Shown: positions 35,859 to 45,145 of the stretch, piece by piece
How positions within the stretch are numbered: the stretch's first letter is position 1
How the letters are laid out: every line of letters begins with the position of its first letter
Assembly: GCA_040755725.1 (NCBI GenBank)
Contig: JBFMAI010000030.1
Location: 62,001 to 126,000 of the forward strand
Length of the DNA stretch: 64,000 nt
From: JBFMAI01 sp040755725
Lineage (GTDB): Bacteria; Planctomycetota; Phycisphaerae; UBA1845; Fen-1342
Direction: 5' to 3'
Made by a program: the position numbers and the translations under genes
Notes under the pieces: generated by a model
The model's database searches: none
Told to the model about the DNA's origin: nothing
Seen by the model: only the letters and a program-made list of their open reading frames with translations

Positions 35859-35945
35859 GCCGTCGCTGGCGCTCCGGGCTCGTACGCGCGCCGGGCCCAC
35901 ACGGACGCCGGACTCGGAGGTCCGGCGGTACAGGTCCGGCGTTAC
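35859..35945. repeat. Composite dispersed repeat, copy 2
   Basis: CGTCGCTGGCGCTCCGGGCT, then GCCGGACTCGGAGGTCCGGC at about 35906-35925, the same two modules as 8424-8473. It lies between the anti-sigma gene and the secreted-protein gene and overlaps the 3' end of the former by a few bases. Confidence 0.75.
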
Positions 35946-36466
35946 AGATTGCTGCCGGCGGGCAAGACCCAGATGATCTCGCCGCCGTTGTCGCCGCCCA
36001 CGGCGACCACGAAACTCGTGGCTCCTTGGAACACCTCCAGGTTATCGATTTCGACCTCGGCCGCGAGCTGTAGCGGCCAGGAATCGACCGCCGCAGGCTG
36101 GGTGACACGCCAGCCGAGAACGAGCAGCAGGCATGCCGCCGCCGCCATTAACGGTCGCCACGCCCGCAGAATCCGTCCTGCGACGCCGGCATCAGTCCGT
36201 CCGCGCCGGGTGGCCGCCGCGTCAATGCTGATCCAAACCCGCTCCCAATCCGCCGGCGTTGGCTGAGCGCCACGATCGAGTTCGTTGAGCGTGGCTGCGA
36301 GGTGCGGCTCGACTCGGGGCCGTTCGCCCGCAAAAGCCGCGGCCAGCCGCTCATCGCGGTTCAGCACGGCCTCCGCCTGGCGCACCTGCTCCGACGTCAT
36401 GGCGTCGAGTTCGCCGGCGGCGAGGGCCTTGAAGGCGTTGGCCAGGTTGTGCGGTGCAGGCGTCAT
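35942..36466 (-). CDS. Putative anti-sigma factor, single-pass membrane protein
   Basis: 174 residues: N-terminal helical cytoplasmic part (about 1-100), one membrane segment (PLMAAAACLLLVLGW, ~105-120), then an extracytoplasmic tail ending VVAVGGDNGGEIIWVLP. It lies 3 bases after the ECF sigma stop, with AAGGA 7 bases before its ATG. Anti-sigma by gene order; there is no zinc-binding HCC motif. The extracytoplasmic tail could be the sensing part. Confidence 0.65.
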   Translation of the reverse strand: MTPAPHNLANAFKALAAGELDAMTSEQVRQAEAVLNRDERLAAAFAGERPRVEPHLAATLNELDRGAQPTPADWERVWISIDAAATRRGRTDAGVAGRILRAWRPLMAAAACLLLVLGWRVTQPAAVDSWPLQLAAEVEIDNLEVFQGATSFVVAVGGDNGGEIIWVLPAGSNL

Positions 36467-36469
36467 GGG

Positions 36470-37126
36470 TCAGTCCTTCACAGTATCGTCGTTATGATGG
36501 ACGGCCGAAGGCGCCGAGCTATTCACATCGGCCGCGAGCGGCGCGAGGTCCGATAACTGCTCATGAAGTCGCCGCCGGGCGTGGTACAGACGACTCATCA
36601 CCGTCCCGATCGGGATGCCCAGCACTTCCGCAATCTGCCCGTAGGTCAGGTCGCCCGTCGCGTACAGGGCGAACACGGTGCGTTGGTCAGCGGGCAGGCT
36701 CTCGATCGCCTGCCGAAGCCTCACCGCCAACTCCGCCCGCTCCAGGTCCGCCGCGGGGGCCACCTCGCCGCGTCGGTCTTCAAGCTGCACCCGCGCCTCG
36801 TGGTCGTCGCCGTCCAGCGGAATGGCGAGTCGGACCTTGCGGGCCCGCAGGATGTCCAGCGCGCGGTTGCTGATGATCCGCAGCAGCCACGTTTTGAACG
36901 ACGATCCGCGCTGGAATTCGCCCAGCCGCTCGAAGGCCCGGATGAAGCCGTCCTGCACCACGTCGAGCGCGTCCTCGCGGCGCCCGGTGATCCGCAGCGC
37001 GACGTGAAAGGCGGCGTCGCGGTGCAGTTCAAACAGCCGGCGCTGCGCGTCGCGATCGCCGCCGGCCGCCTGGTCCACCAGGCGCAATTCTGGGATATCG
37101 GCGATCGAGGGGGCGGCCTTATTCAC
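36470..37126 (-). CDS. ECF-type RNA polymerase sigma factor
   Basis: 218 residues. Region 2 (FELHRDAAFHVALRITGRR, EDALDVVQDGFIRAFERL, SFKTWLLRIISNRALDILR) and region 4 (LPADQRTVFALYATGDLTYG with the helix QIAEVLGIPIGTVMSRLYHA) are intact. A GTG start at 37126 is preferred: TGAGGA lies just upstream, and upstream sequence in the frame is not sigma-like. It is divergent from the exported repeat proteins across 154 bases and is followed by its putative anti-sigma gene. Confidence 0.9.
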   Translation of the reverse strand: MNKAAPSIADIPELRLVDQAAGGDRDAQRRLFELHRDAAFHVALRITGRREDALDVVQDGFIRAFERLGEFQRGSSFKTWLLRIISNRALDILRARKVRLAIPLDGDDHEARVQLEDRRGEVAPAADLERAELAVRLRQAIESLPADQRTVFALYATGDLTYGQIAEVLGIPIGTVMSRLYHARRRLHEQLSDLAPLAADVNSSAPSAVHHNDDTVKD

Positions 37127-37280
37127 TGAAATCCTCAAAAAAATCGCGACAACACCATACCCGTTCGCTGGCCGGATTTCCGCTGTCGCCCGCTGAATAA
37201 ACCGCCCGGCCGCGTCGTCCATCGCCGCGGACAACGACCCCGACGCAAGCCGCGCGGGGCCCAGCGAAAAGGAGAACGCC

Positions 37281-38000
37281 ATGAAACGCCTGCTCGCCGC
37301 AACGCTCAGTGTTTCGTTCCTGATGGCCGCGGCCGCTTCCGCGGGCGACGCCATCGCCGTGTCTACCAGTTCCAACGGCGGCCGGGCTTCGGCCACCGCC
37401 ACCGCCGTCGGCAACGCGAGTTCGGTGGCCATCGCGGGCGCGACCCGCGGCGGTCGGGCGGTGGCCACGAGCAACGCCGTCGGCGAGCGCCACGGCTACG
37501 CCGACAGCCGGGCCGTGGCCGCGGCCGACCGCGGCGTGGCGTTGAGCGACTCCCGCGCCGACGCCCGGGGCCTGTTCGGCGGCAGCGCCATCGCCGACAG
37601 CGAGAGCATCGCCGCCGCGATCGGCGGCTTGGCGATCAGCCACAGCGCGGCGGTCGCCGACGGCACGTTCTTCGGCCACGCCCGCAGCCGATCGGCCTCG
37701 ACCGCCCTGTCGCACTACGGCGTGTCGGTGAGTGACAGCATCGCCACGAGCCGTGGCCTGTTCGGCGGCCACGCTTCCAGCAACAGCGATTCGACCGCGC
37801 TGACCTACGGCGGCGTGTCCACCAGCCGGGCGCGTGTGATCAGCGACGCGAGCCTGCACGCCAGCGCCGAATCGAACGGCCTCGGCGTAAGCATCAGCGG
37901 ACTGCTGCTGCGGAGTGATTCGCGGGTCCACGCGGAGAGCCGGTCGGTCCGGTTCGGCAGCAGCCGCTCGGATGCGGTGATGATCCGCGTGCGGCCGTAA
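37281..38000 (+). CDS. Exported low-complexity protein with 31-residue tandem repeats
   Basis: 239 residues, rich in Ala, Ser and Gly. The signal peptide ends near AAAASA. Three exact-length 31-residue repeats begin GLFGGSAIADSES, GTFFGHARSRSAS and GLFGGHASSNSDS, and a weaker 29-residue unit precedes them. Residues alternate small and polar (AxAxSxS), which suggests a beta-solenoid or roll like YadA-type heads; no anchor domain is visible. AAGGAG lies before the ATG. Divergent from an ECF sigma gene and followed by a second protein of similar composition. Not recognised. Confidence 0.72.
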   Translation: MKRLLAATLSVSFLMAAAASAGDAIAVSTSSNGGRASATATAVGNASSVAIAGATRGGRAVATSNAVGERHGYADSRAVAAADRGVALSDSRADARGLFGGSAIADSESIAAAIGGLAISHSAAVADGTFFGHARSRSASTALSHYGVSVSDSIATSRGLFGGHASSNSDSTALTYGGVSTSRARVISDASLHASAESNGLGVSISGLLLRSDSRVHAESRSVRFGSSRSDAVMIRVRP

Positions 38001-38016
38001 CCCCGACCCGGCCCCC

Positions 38017-38052
38017 ACTCCCCTCCCTCTTCGGGAGGGGTTGGGGGAGGGT
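38017..38052. repeat. CCCTCCC/GGGAGGG palindromic repeat, copy 2
   Basis: ACTCCCCTCCCTCTTCGGGA then GGGGTTGGGGGAGGGT form a hairpin with a TTC-type loop, 16 bases after the stop of the exported repeat protein. Related to 24331, 38805 and 51829. It may also act as a transcription end, but no T-run follows. Confidence 0.65.
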
Positions 38053-38162
38053 AAGAGCGACCGACGGTGAACAAGGAACAGAGAAGTCAACAAGAACAAC
38101 CCTGACGGATGATCGAGGATCAGCACGTACTCAGGCCCATGAAGAAACCGGGAGAAACAGCC

Positions 38163-38801
38163 ATGAAGCGCACGATTCGAAAGAGCGGACTGTGTGGAAT
38201 GACCCTCATGCTGGCCGGTGTCCTGCCGGCTCTGGGAAGCGACGCGGAGACCACGGCCCGGGCGACCGGCTCCCGCTTCGGTCCCGGCACCGCGACGGCG
38301 ACCGCCCGCTACGAGGGCGACCTCGGCTTCGCCCGCACCGACACCCGTAGTGGCAGCGTGAACATCGCCCGCGGGGTCGCCGTCGGGCTCGACGAGGACG
38401 GCCTGTCGTTCTCGTTCAGCACGGCCATCGCTCCCCGCCTCGGACCGGCCTTTGGCACCACCTTCAACATGACCCTCGGGAGCAACGGCGAGGTCGCCTC
38501 CAGCGTCGGCACGGGCCTTGCCGCCGGCGGCCTGGCCCGGACGGTGAACGTCGGCGGCAGCGCCGCGAGCACCCGCTTCGGCGCGACCTCCACGGCCCGG
38601 GCCGGCGGGAGCACCGTCGGCGGCGGCGTGGTGAAGGCGAGCACCACGAGCGATCACTACCGGGTGCTGCCGACGATCGGCCATGCGGCCCGGATCGAAG
38701 TGCGCGGTCCGGCCGTCGCGGTCGGTGGCCGAGTCGCGGGCCGTGACGACGGATCGACCCGCTACGTGCGAACCGTTCACCGCGTCGTGCGGTCACGCTA
38801 A
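38163..38801 (+). CDS. Exported Ala/Gly/Ser/Thr-rich protein, partner of the repeat protein
   Basis: 212 residues. Signal sequence CGMTLMLAGVLPALGS is followed by beta-prone low-complexity sequence (GTATATARYEG, SVNIARGVAVGLDEDGLSF, AASTRFGATSTARAGGS). Composition matches the gene before it, but no exact repeat unit was found. ATG 38163 is chosen over 38109 and 38139 because GGGAG lies about 8 bases before it. The two are probably co-regulated; function unknown. Confidence 0.68.
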   Translation: MKRTIRKSGLCGMTLMLAGVLPALGSDAETTARATGSRFGPGTATATARYEGDLGFARTDTRSGSVNIARGVAVGLDEDGLSFSFSTAIAPRLGPAFGTTFNMTLGSNGEVASSVGTGLAAGGLARTVNVGGSAASTRFGATSTARAGGSTVGGGVVKASTTSDHYRVLPTIGHAARIEVRGPAVAVGGRVAGRDDGSTRYVRTVHRVVRSR

Positions 38802-38804
38802 CTG

Positions 38805-38840
38805 ACTCCCCTCTCTTCCAGGGGTGGGTTGGGGGAGGGT
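38805..38840. repeat. CCCTCTC/GGGAGGG palindromic repeat, copy 3
   Basis: ACTCCCCTCTCTTCCAGGGG then TGGGTTGGGGGAGGGT, 4 bases after the second exported protein's stop. The same family as 38017-38052, so each of these two genes is followed directly by one copy. Confidence 0.6.
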
Positions 38841-38946
38841 CAGAACGGGCGCTGCCGGCCGCGTGAGGAGGACGCTGAGGCCCCTGGCGAGAGTGAGTGA
38901 GCGAACGGCGCCCGCGTGTTACCCGAGGCCGCGGGCGCACCAAGTC

Positions 38947-38973
38947 CCCACCCGTGTGCGTAGCACGGGTGGG
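38947..38973. repeat. Hairpin CCCACCCGTG...CACGGGTGGG
   Basis: A perfect 10-base stem with a 7-base loop (TGCGTAG) in the 365-base gap (38802-39166) before prfB. A shorter look-alike (ACACCTG-TTACG-CAGGTGT) is at 59032-59050. Otherwise the gap shows no gene. Confidence 0.6.
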
Positions 38974-39166
38974 GCACGCTTGTGTGCGGCCACCGGGCGG
39001 CGCCACGCTTCCGCGGGCGGCGACCGCCGGCTGCGGTGCGTTCTTCAGCGTGGTGCCCCGGGGGTGTCGCAGCGGCCGCTGCGCTGTACAATCCCGGCCG
39101 GGGGCCGCGCGACGGTTGCGCGGTGTAGCAGACGGACGATGCCCCGGCGGGTACCGCTAGAGCGTG

Positions 39167-40286
39167 ATGGTCACCACCTACGAAGATCCTGCCTCGACGT
39201 TACGCGAGTTGACGGCCCGTATTCACGCCATCCGGGATTCTCTTTGACCTCCCCACCAAGGCCGCCCGGCTCGACGCCCTGAACGCGCAGATGCAACGCG
39301 CGGGCTTCTGGGACCAGCCCGAGCGGGCGCAGCAGGTCGTGGCCGAGCTCAAGACGCTGCGGGCGCAGGTCGAACCCGTACAGGAGTTGCTACGCCGGAT
39401 CGACGATGCCCACGTCCTGCTGGAGCTGTCCGAGGAGCAGGGCGGCGAAGAGGCCCACGCGGAAGTCCAGCGTGAGCTGACCCAGCTTGTGCAGAAGACC
39501 GATCAGGTCGAGCTGCTCACGCTGCTGTCCGGCCCCAACGACGCCCGCGACTGCTTCTTCAGCGTGCAGGCGGGGGCCGGCGGCGTCGATGCCTGCGACT
39601 TCGCCGAGATGCTCCTGCGCATGTACCTGATGTACTGCGAGAGCAGCGGGTTGAAGGCCACGGAGGTCGATCGTCGGGCGGGCGAAGAGGCCGGCATCCA
39701 GTCCGCCACGCTGCACATCGCGGGCCCGTACGCGTACGGCTATCTGTCCTGTGAAGTCGGCGTCCATCGACTCGTCCGCATCAGCCCGTTCAACGCCCAG
39801 GGCAAGCGGCAAACCTCCTTCGCCGCCGTCGATTGTTTCCCCGAGATCGAGGAAGCGAAGATCGAGATCGCCGAGGGGGAGCTCGACGTCGAGTTCTTCC
39901 GCCGGGCCAGCGGCGCCGGCGGCCAGAACGTGAACAAGGTCGCCACGGCGGTCCGCATCCGGCACAAGCCGACGGGCGTCGTCGTCGAGTGTGTGAACGA
40001 GCGCAGCCAGGCGCAGAATCGCCGCGTCGCCATGAGCATGCTTCAGGCCAAGCTCGAGCAGATGGAGAAGGCCAAGCAGGACGCCGAACTGGCCAAGATC
40101 TACAGCGAGAAGGGCGACATCGCCTGGGGCAACCAGATTCGCAGCTACGTCATCCACGGCTCGACGATCCACGTCAAGGACCATCGCACCAACCTGGCCA
40201 TCGGCGACGTGCAGCGGGTGCTCAACGGCGACATTCAGCCGTTCATCGACGCCCGCTTGCGCCAACGCCTGAAGTCCGGGAAGTAG
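39167..40286 (+). CDS. prfB: Peptide chain release factor 2, with programmed +1 frameshift
   Basis: RF2 terminates translation at UGA and UAA. ORF 1 starts at ATG 39167 and runs 26 codons to CTT TGA (39242-39247). Skipping one base gives the frame from GAC 39246 that ends at 40286, total 372 residues. The stop-recognition SPF (206-208) and catalytic GGQ (251-253) fall exactly where RF2 has them. A GGGA, weaker than the classic Shine-Dalgarno-like spur, lies 5 bases before CTT. The frameshift gives autoregulation: low RF2 slows reading of the internal UGA. Confidence 0.95.
39242..39247 (+). promoter_or_regulatory. RF2 programmed-frameshift site (CTT TGA)
   Basis: The heptad CTTTGAC occurs where the 26-codon first ORF ends in TGA; reading on in +1 gives the conserved RF2 body. 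It is the classic bacterial autoregulatory site. Confidence 0.93.
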
Positions 40287-40816
40287 CGTTTGATCGGGTT
40301 GCCTGGCGGCTGGGGACGGCAAGACCACGGCACGAGGGCAGTGGCCCTGCCGTAGCGGCCGGGCGCCGCACCGGCCGTTGGTGCGCGGCGGCCGGCTGCC
40401 GGCGTGGGGTCGGCGTCCCCCGCGGCCGGGAGCGCGTGCCAATTGTGCGTGAGCGCTGAGGGGCGCGCACGCCAGTAGCCCATTTGGGTGAAGTCGAATT
40501 AACACGGGTAAACACTGGTGAGTCACCCAATCGTGTCCTACGATAGGAACATCGCACGGACGCGAGTCCGGAGCCACGTTCCGCGAACACCGGGGTTCGT
40601 CGCCGGTCGCCTCTAGGGGCGCACGCGACCGAGCCGGGGAGCGACGGACATGGGCCGGAAGAGACGCACTTCGCCGAGTCCCCCCGAACAAGGCCAAATC
40701 CGCAGTGAGAGAGACTCCGCGCGGAAAACTCGATCTGGCGGATCGGGATCAAGACGTCCGTGTAGCTCCGACCGCCCAGGTACGCGGGGCAAGTCGGCGC
40801 CCCGGGGGACGTTGTC
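40287..40816. other. Non-coding gap between prfB and the hybrid histidine kinase
   Basis: 530 bases. An AT-richer tract around 40480-40560 contains an 8-base inverted repeat, TTGGGTGA (40484-40491) and TCACCCAA (40523-40530), a possible operator or promoter area for the kinase. The small open frame at 40650-40913 is low complexity and lacks support. Confidence 0.6.
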
Positions 40817-43800
40817 GTGCCGCGGGGGCGCGAGGAGCACTTCCGGCGCCGGCATGAGCACGCTCCCTTGGGCTACCAGTCGCTGGACGCGGAAGGACGT
40901 TTGCTCGATGTAACCAGCACGTGGTTGGAACTGCTGGGTTACGAGCGCGACGAGGTGTTGGGCCGGTCTTTCGGGGACTTCATGACGCCAGCCAGCCGGG
41001 CTGCGTTCCGGGAGCGGTTTCCGGAGTTTCTGGCGGCGGGAGAAATCCACGGGGTGGAGCGCGAGCTGGTCCGCAAGGACGGCGTCGTCGTCACCGTTTC
41101 CATCGACGGCTGCGTTGACCGAGATCGCCACTTTTCGCCCCGGACCCATTGTCTGTTGCGGGACGCGACGGAAGCGCGGCGCGCCGTCGAGGCGTTGCGA
41201 CAGAGCGAAGCGACCTATCGGCGGCTAGTCGAGAACATCTCCGACGCCCTGATTGTGGACGATATCGAAGGGCGTGTCGTCTACGCCAACGATCAGTTTC
41301 TGGGGCTGTTCGGCTATGGGCGCGATGAGCTGTCGTCGATTCGTCTCGAAGACTATGTTGCGCCGAGCTGCCGGGCGAAGCTGCGAGATTATCACGATCG
41401 ACGGGTACGCGGCGAGGAGGTGCCGGAGCGTTTTGAATACGAGGGGCGGCGCCGGGATGGGGCCACATTGTGGCTGGAAGTTCACGCTTCGCCCGTGGAG
41501 GAAAACGGGCGCATCGTCGGGACGCAGTCGCTGATCCGCGACATCACCTCGCACAAACGGACCGAGGACGAGTGGCGCCGCACCACCGCGCTTCTGGAAT
41601 CGGTCCGCGCGGCCCAGGCGGCCTTCATCGCGCATTGCGACCCGCGCCCGGTGTTCGCGTCGCTGCTGCGGACGCTGGTTTCGTTGACCGAGAGTGAATT
41701 CGGTTTCGTGGACGAAGTCCTCCACGACGCGGACGGCACGCCGTACAAACTCAGCCTGGCGATTTCCAATATCGCCTGGAGCCCGGAGACCGAGGAGCTG
41801 TACGCACAACTCCAGGCGCGACAATTGGAGTTCCGCAATCTGAACAACCTCGCGGGACTGCCGGCGCTGACCGGGGAACCGCTGATCGCCAACGATGCCG
41901 CCCGCGACCCGCGCGCCGGCGGCTTGCCCCCGGGGCATCCTGCCATCCGCACGTTCATGGGCCTGCCGATGTGCTTCGGCGGCGAGGTGGTCGGGGTCGC
42001 CGGCGTGGCGAACCGCGCGGGCGGCTACGACGAGCGCCTGGCGCGTTTCCTGGAACCCTTTCTGACCGCGGGAGCGAACATCATTCACGCGCTGCGCGCC
42101 CAGGCGCGCCAAGACGAGACCACGCAGGCCCTGCGGGCGAGCGAGGAGCGCTACCGGCGGATCGTCGAGACCGCCAACGAAGGTATCGTGGTGTTGGACG
42201 CCGCGCAGCGGGTCACCTTCGTCAACGCCCGCCTGGCCGAGATGCTCAACGCCAAACCGTCCGAGTTGATCGGTTGCGCCTTCACGGATTTCTTGTTCGC
42301 GGACGACCTTGCCGACCACGAGGCGCAGATGCAGCGGCGACGGCAGGGCCAGACGGCGATCTACGAACGCCGCTTCCGCCGCAAAGACGGCGGCGTGTGT
42401 TGGACCCTGGTCTCGGCGACGGCCCTGCACGACGAACACGGTCGGTTCGCCGGCTCGCTTGGGATGTTCACCGACATCACCGACCGCAAGCAAGCTGAAA
42501 TGGCCCTGCGCGAGAGTGAGGAAACCCGCCGGGTGCTGCTCAACGCCGCGACGGACTCCTCGATCCTCATCGACCCGGACGGGACGGTCCTGGCCATCAA
42601 CGAGATCGGGGCCCGGCGGTTGAAGCGGACCGAGGAGGAAGTAGTCGGAGCGAACATCTACAGTTTCCTGCCGCCGGACCTCGCCGAGTCCCGTAGGGCC
42701 CGGGTCGAAGAAGTCTTGCGGACGGGGCAACCGGTGTGCTTCGAGGACGAGCGGGCCGGCCTGAAGTTGGAGCATCACGTTCACCCGGTAAAGGACGCCG
42801 CCGGCGTGGTGCGGAAGCTGGCCATCTTCGGCCGGGACGTGACGGCCGCACGCGCTGCGGAGGCGGCGCTACGCGCGGCGGAGGCTGACAAGGCGATCAT
42901 CCTCAACTCGACCATTGAGATGTTCGCCCGCTGCGACCGCGACTTGCGGATCGTGTGGGCGAACAAATCGTCCGGGGATTCGGTCGGACTGCCGGCCGAG
43001 GCGCTGGTGGGACGACATTGTTATGAGTTGTGGGGTGAGGGCAACGAGCCGTGCCCGGAGTGCCCGGTCCTGCGGGCGATGGAGCTGCGCCGGCCGCAAG
43101 AATCGGAACGCGTGTCAAGCAATGGTCGCGCGTGGTTCTTGCGCGGCTATCCGCTGTTTGACGCCGACGGGAAGGTCATCGGGGCGGCGGAGTTCGGGCA
43201 GGACATCACCGAGCGCAAGCAGGCCGAGCAGGCCCTGCGCGACCGCGAGGAGCAGTATCGCACGCTGGTCGCCAACACCCCCGGCGTCGTGTACCGCGTG
43301 GAGGTAGACCCGCCGTGGCGCGTGCTGTTCTGTAGCGAAGCCGCGTTGGCGGTCACCGGCTACCCCGCAGCCGACTTCTTGAGTGGAACACGCTTATACG
43401 GTTTGCTGGTCCACCCGGACGACCGGCCCGGCCTGGAACGGGCCGTGGCGGACGCGGTGGCCAACCATCGGCCGTTCGAGGTTGAGCACCGCCTGGTGCA
43501 TCCCGACGGTACCTTGCGCTGGCTGTTGGCGCGGGGGCAGGCCCGCTATGACGCCCAGGGCCGACCGCTCTGGCTGGACGGTGTCCTGCACGACATCACC
43601 CCAACCAAGCAGGCGGAGCACGAGCGGGCGCGGCTGGTGGCCGCCATCGAGCAGGCCGGCGAGGCCATTGTCGTCACCGACCCCGCCGGCACGATCCAGT
43701 ATGTCAACGCGGCGTTCGAGCGGATCACCGGCTACGGTCGCGACGAAGCCATCGGCCGGAATCCGCGTATTCTCAAGAGCGGCCGCCACGACGCGGCCTT

Positions 43801-45145
43801 CTACCAGGACTTGTGGCAGACGCTCACGGCCGGCCGCGTGTGGCGCGGCCGCTTCGTCAATCGCCGCAAGGATGGCACGCTGTATGACGAGGAGGCGGTC
43901 CTTGCGCCGGTCCGCGACGCGCAGGGGAGCATCACGAGCTTCGTCGCCGTCAAACGAGACGTCACTGAAGAGCTCTTCCTGGCCGAGCAGTTGCGCCAGG
44001 CCCAGAAGATGGAAGCCATCGGCCAGCTCGCCGCTGGCGTTGCCCACGACTTCAATAACCTCCTGACGGCGCTGCTGGGTTACGTCGGCATCGCCCGGCA
44101 GACTGCGCAGCCCGACGCCGCCACAAGCGAAGCGCTGGAGGGTATCGAGAGCCTGGCGGTCCACGCCGCCGGCGTCACCAAGTCGCTGCTCCTGTTCAGT
44201 GGTCGGTCGCAGGCCACCCTGGAACCCGTGAACCTGGGCGAGCTCCTGGCGGAGACCGCCAAGCTGCTGCGCTACGTCGTGCCGCGGGTCGTGACGCTGC
44301 ATATTGCGGAGCCCCCCGGCGGGCCGGTCTGGGTCCGCGGCGATCGCACGCAACTTCAGCAGGTCATCATGAACCTAGCCCTGAACGCCCGCGACGCGAT
44401 GCCCGACGGCGGCCGGTTGGACGTCGTGGTGACACCGCTGCCGGACGACGAAGCCCTCCCGGACGGCGCGTCGCCCGTGGCGCGGCCGGCGGTGTGTTTG
44501 TGCGTGGCTGACACCGGTTGCGGCATGTCGTCGGAGACGCAAGCGAAGATTTTCGAGCCATTCTTCACGACGAAACCGCGTGGGCGGGGGACCGGCCTGG
44601 GGTTGCCGGTCGTGTTCGGCATTGTCAAAGAGCACCGGGGGTACATCGACGTGCGTTCGGCGCCCGGCCGGGGCTCGACCTTCCGTGTGATCCTGCCGTG
44701 CATCCCCGCCCCGAGCGGTGCGCCACCCCAACAGGGTCCGGCTCCTGCGGAGCCGCGCGGCCGGGGAGAGCTCGTGCTGTTGGCGGAGGACGCCCCGTAC
44801 GTTCGGGCGCTGCTGGCCACCGAGCTCGAACGGCTGGGTTACACCGTGGCGGCGGCCGCGGATGGCGACGAGTTGATGCGCCTGTATGAAGAACGCCGCC
44901 CGGCCGTGCGGTTGCTGGTGCTGGATGACGACCTGCCGCACCGGACCGGCGGCGAGTGTCTGCGGCGGATTCGCCGCCGGGGAGACCGCGTCGCGGCGAT
45001 CCTTATCAGCGGGGCGGCGGAATCGCGGCGCCGACGAAGCGACCTGGCGGCGCGCCGACTCGACAAGCCTTTCACGCTTCCGCAGTTCGCGGAGACGGTG
45101 TATCTTGCTTTGGCCTCTGCGTCACGATCCGGAGTGGTGCCATGA
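40817..45145 (+). CDS. Hybrid sensor histidine kinase with seven PAS domains, a GAF domain and a receiver
   Basis: 1,442 residues, cytoplasmic (no membrane segment). Order: PAS1 (~12-125), PAS2 (134-250), GAF (258-428), PAS3 (445-558), PAS4 (572-678), PAS5 (693-800, with CPECPVLRA), PAS6 (813-928), PAS7 (942-1051), HisKA with GVAHDFNNLL (His1077), HATPase (NLALNARDAMPDGG, VADTGCGM, GTGLGLPV), and a C-terminal receiver with Asp1370. Starts at GTG 40817 after GGGGGA. Ends in an ATGA overlap with a NarL-type regulator, its likely partner. Ligands are unknown; PAS5's CPEC pair is unusual and could bind a metal. Confidence 0.93.
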   Translation: MPRGREEHFRRRHEHAPLGYQSLDAEGRLLDVTSTWLELLGYERDEVLGRSFGDFMTPASRAAFRERFPEFLAAGEIHGVERELVRKDGVVVTVSIDGCVDRDRHFSPRTHCLLRDATEARRAVEALRQSEATYRRLVENISDALIVDDIEGRVVYANDQFLGLFGYGRDELSSIRLEDYVAPSCRAKLRDYHDRRVRGEEVPERFEYEGRRRDGATLWLEVHASPVEENGRIVGTQSLIRDITSHKRTEDEWRRTTALLESVRAAQAAFIAHCDPRPVFASLLRTLVSLTESEFGFVDEVLHDADGTPYKLSLAISNIAWSPETEELYAQLQARQLEFRNLNNLAGLPALTGEPLIANDAARDPRAGGLPPGHPAIRTFMGLPMCFGGEVVGVAGVANRAGGYDERLARFLEPFLTAGANIIHALRAQARQDETTQALRASEERYRRIVETANEGIVVLDAAQRVTFVNARLAEMLNAKPSELIGCAFTDFLFADDLADHEAQMQRRRQGQTAIYERRFRRKDGGVCWTLVSATALHDEHGRFAGSLGMFTDITDRKQAEMALRESEETRRVLLNAATDSSILIDPDGTVLAINEIGARRLKRTEEEVVGANIYSFLPPDLAESRRARVEEVLRTGQPVCFEDERAGLKLEHHVHPVKDAAGVVRKLAIFGRDVTAARAAEAALRAAEADKAIILNSTIEMFARCDRDLRIVWANKSSGDSVGLPAEALVGRHCYELWGEGNEPCPECPVLRAMELRRPQESERVSSNGRAWFLRGYPLFDADGKVIGAAEFGQDITERKQAEQALRDREEQYRTLVANTPGVVYRVEVDPPWRVLFCSEAALAVTGYPAADFLSGTRLYGLLVHPDDRPGLERAVADAVANHRPFEVEHRLVHPDGTLRWLLARGQARYDAQGRPLWLDGVLHDITPTKQAEHERARLVAAIEQAGEAIVVTDPAGTIQYVNAAFERITGYGRDEAIGRNPRILKSGRHDAAFYQDLWQTLTAGRVWRGRFVNRRKDGTLYDEEAVLAPVRDAQGSITSFVAVKRDVTEELFLAEQLRQAQKMEAIGQLAAGVAHDFNNLLTALLGYVGIARQTAQPDAATSEALEGIESLAVHAAGVTKSLLLFSGRSQATLEPVNLGELLAETAKLLRYVVPRVVTLHIAEPPGGPVWVRGDRTQLQQVIMNLALNARDAMPDGGRLDVVVTPLPDDEALPDGASPVARPAVCLCVADTGCGMSSETQAKIFEPFFTTKPRGRGTGLGLPVVFGIVKEHRGYIDVRSAPGRGSTFRVILPCIPAPSGAPPQQGPAPAEPRGRGELVLLAEDAPYVRALLATELERLGYTVAAAADGDELMRLYEERRPAVRLLVLDDDLPHRTGGECLRRIRRRGDRVAAILISGAAESRRRRSDLAARRLDKPFTLPQFAETVYLALASASRSGVVP

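Noticed and set aside
37119..38780. 553-residue minus-strand frame opposite the two exported proteins
   Set aside because: Gly/Ala/Arg-rich shadow. The plus-strand frames have signal peptides, AAGGAG sites and exact protein repeats.
40650..40913. Small plus-strand frame of 87 residues upstream of the kinase
   Set aside because: Ser/Arg/Gly low complexity, overlaps the kinase start in another frame; no Shine-Dalgarno support beyond chance.
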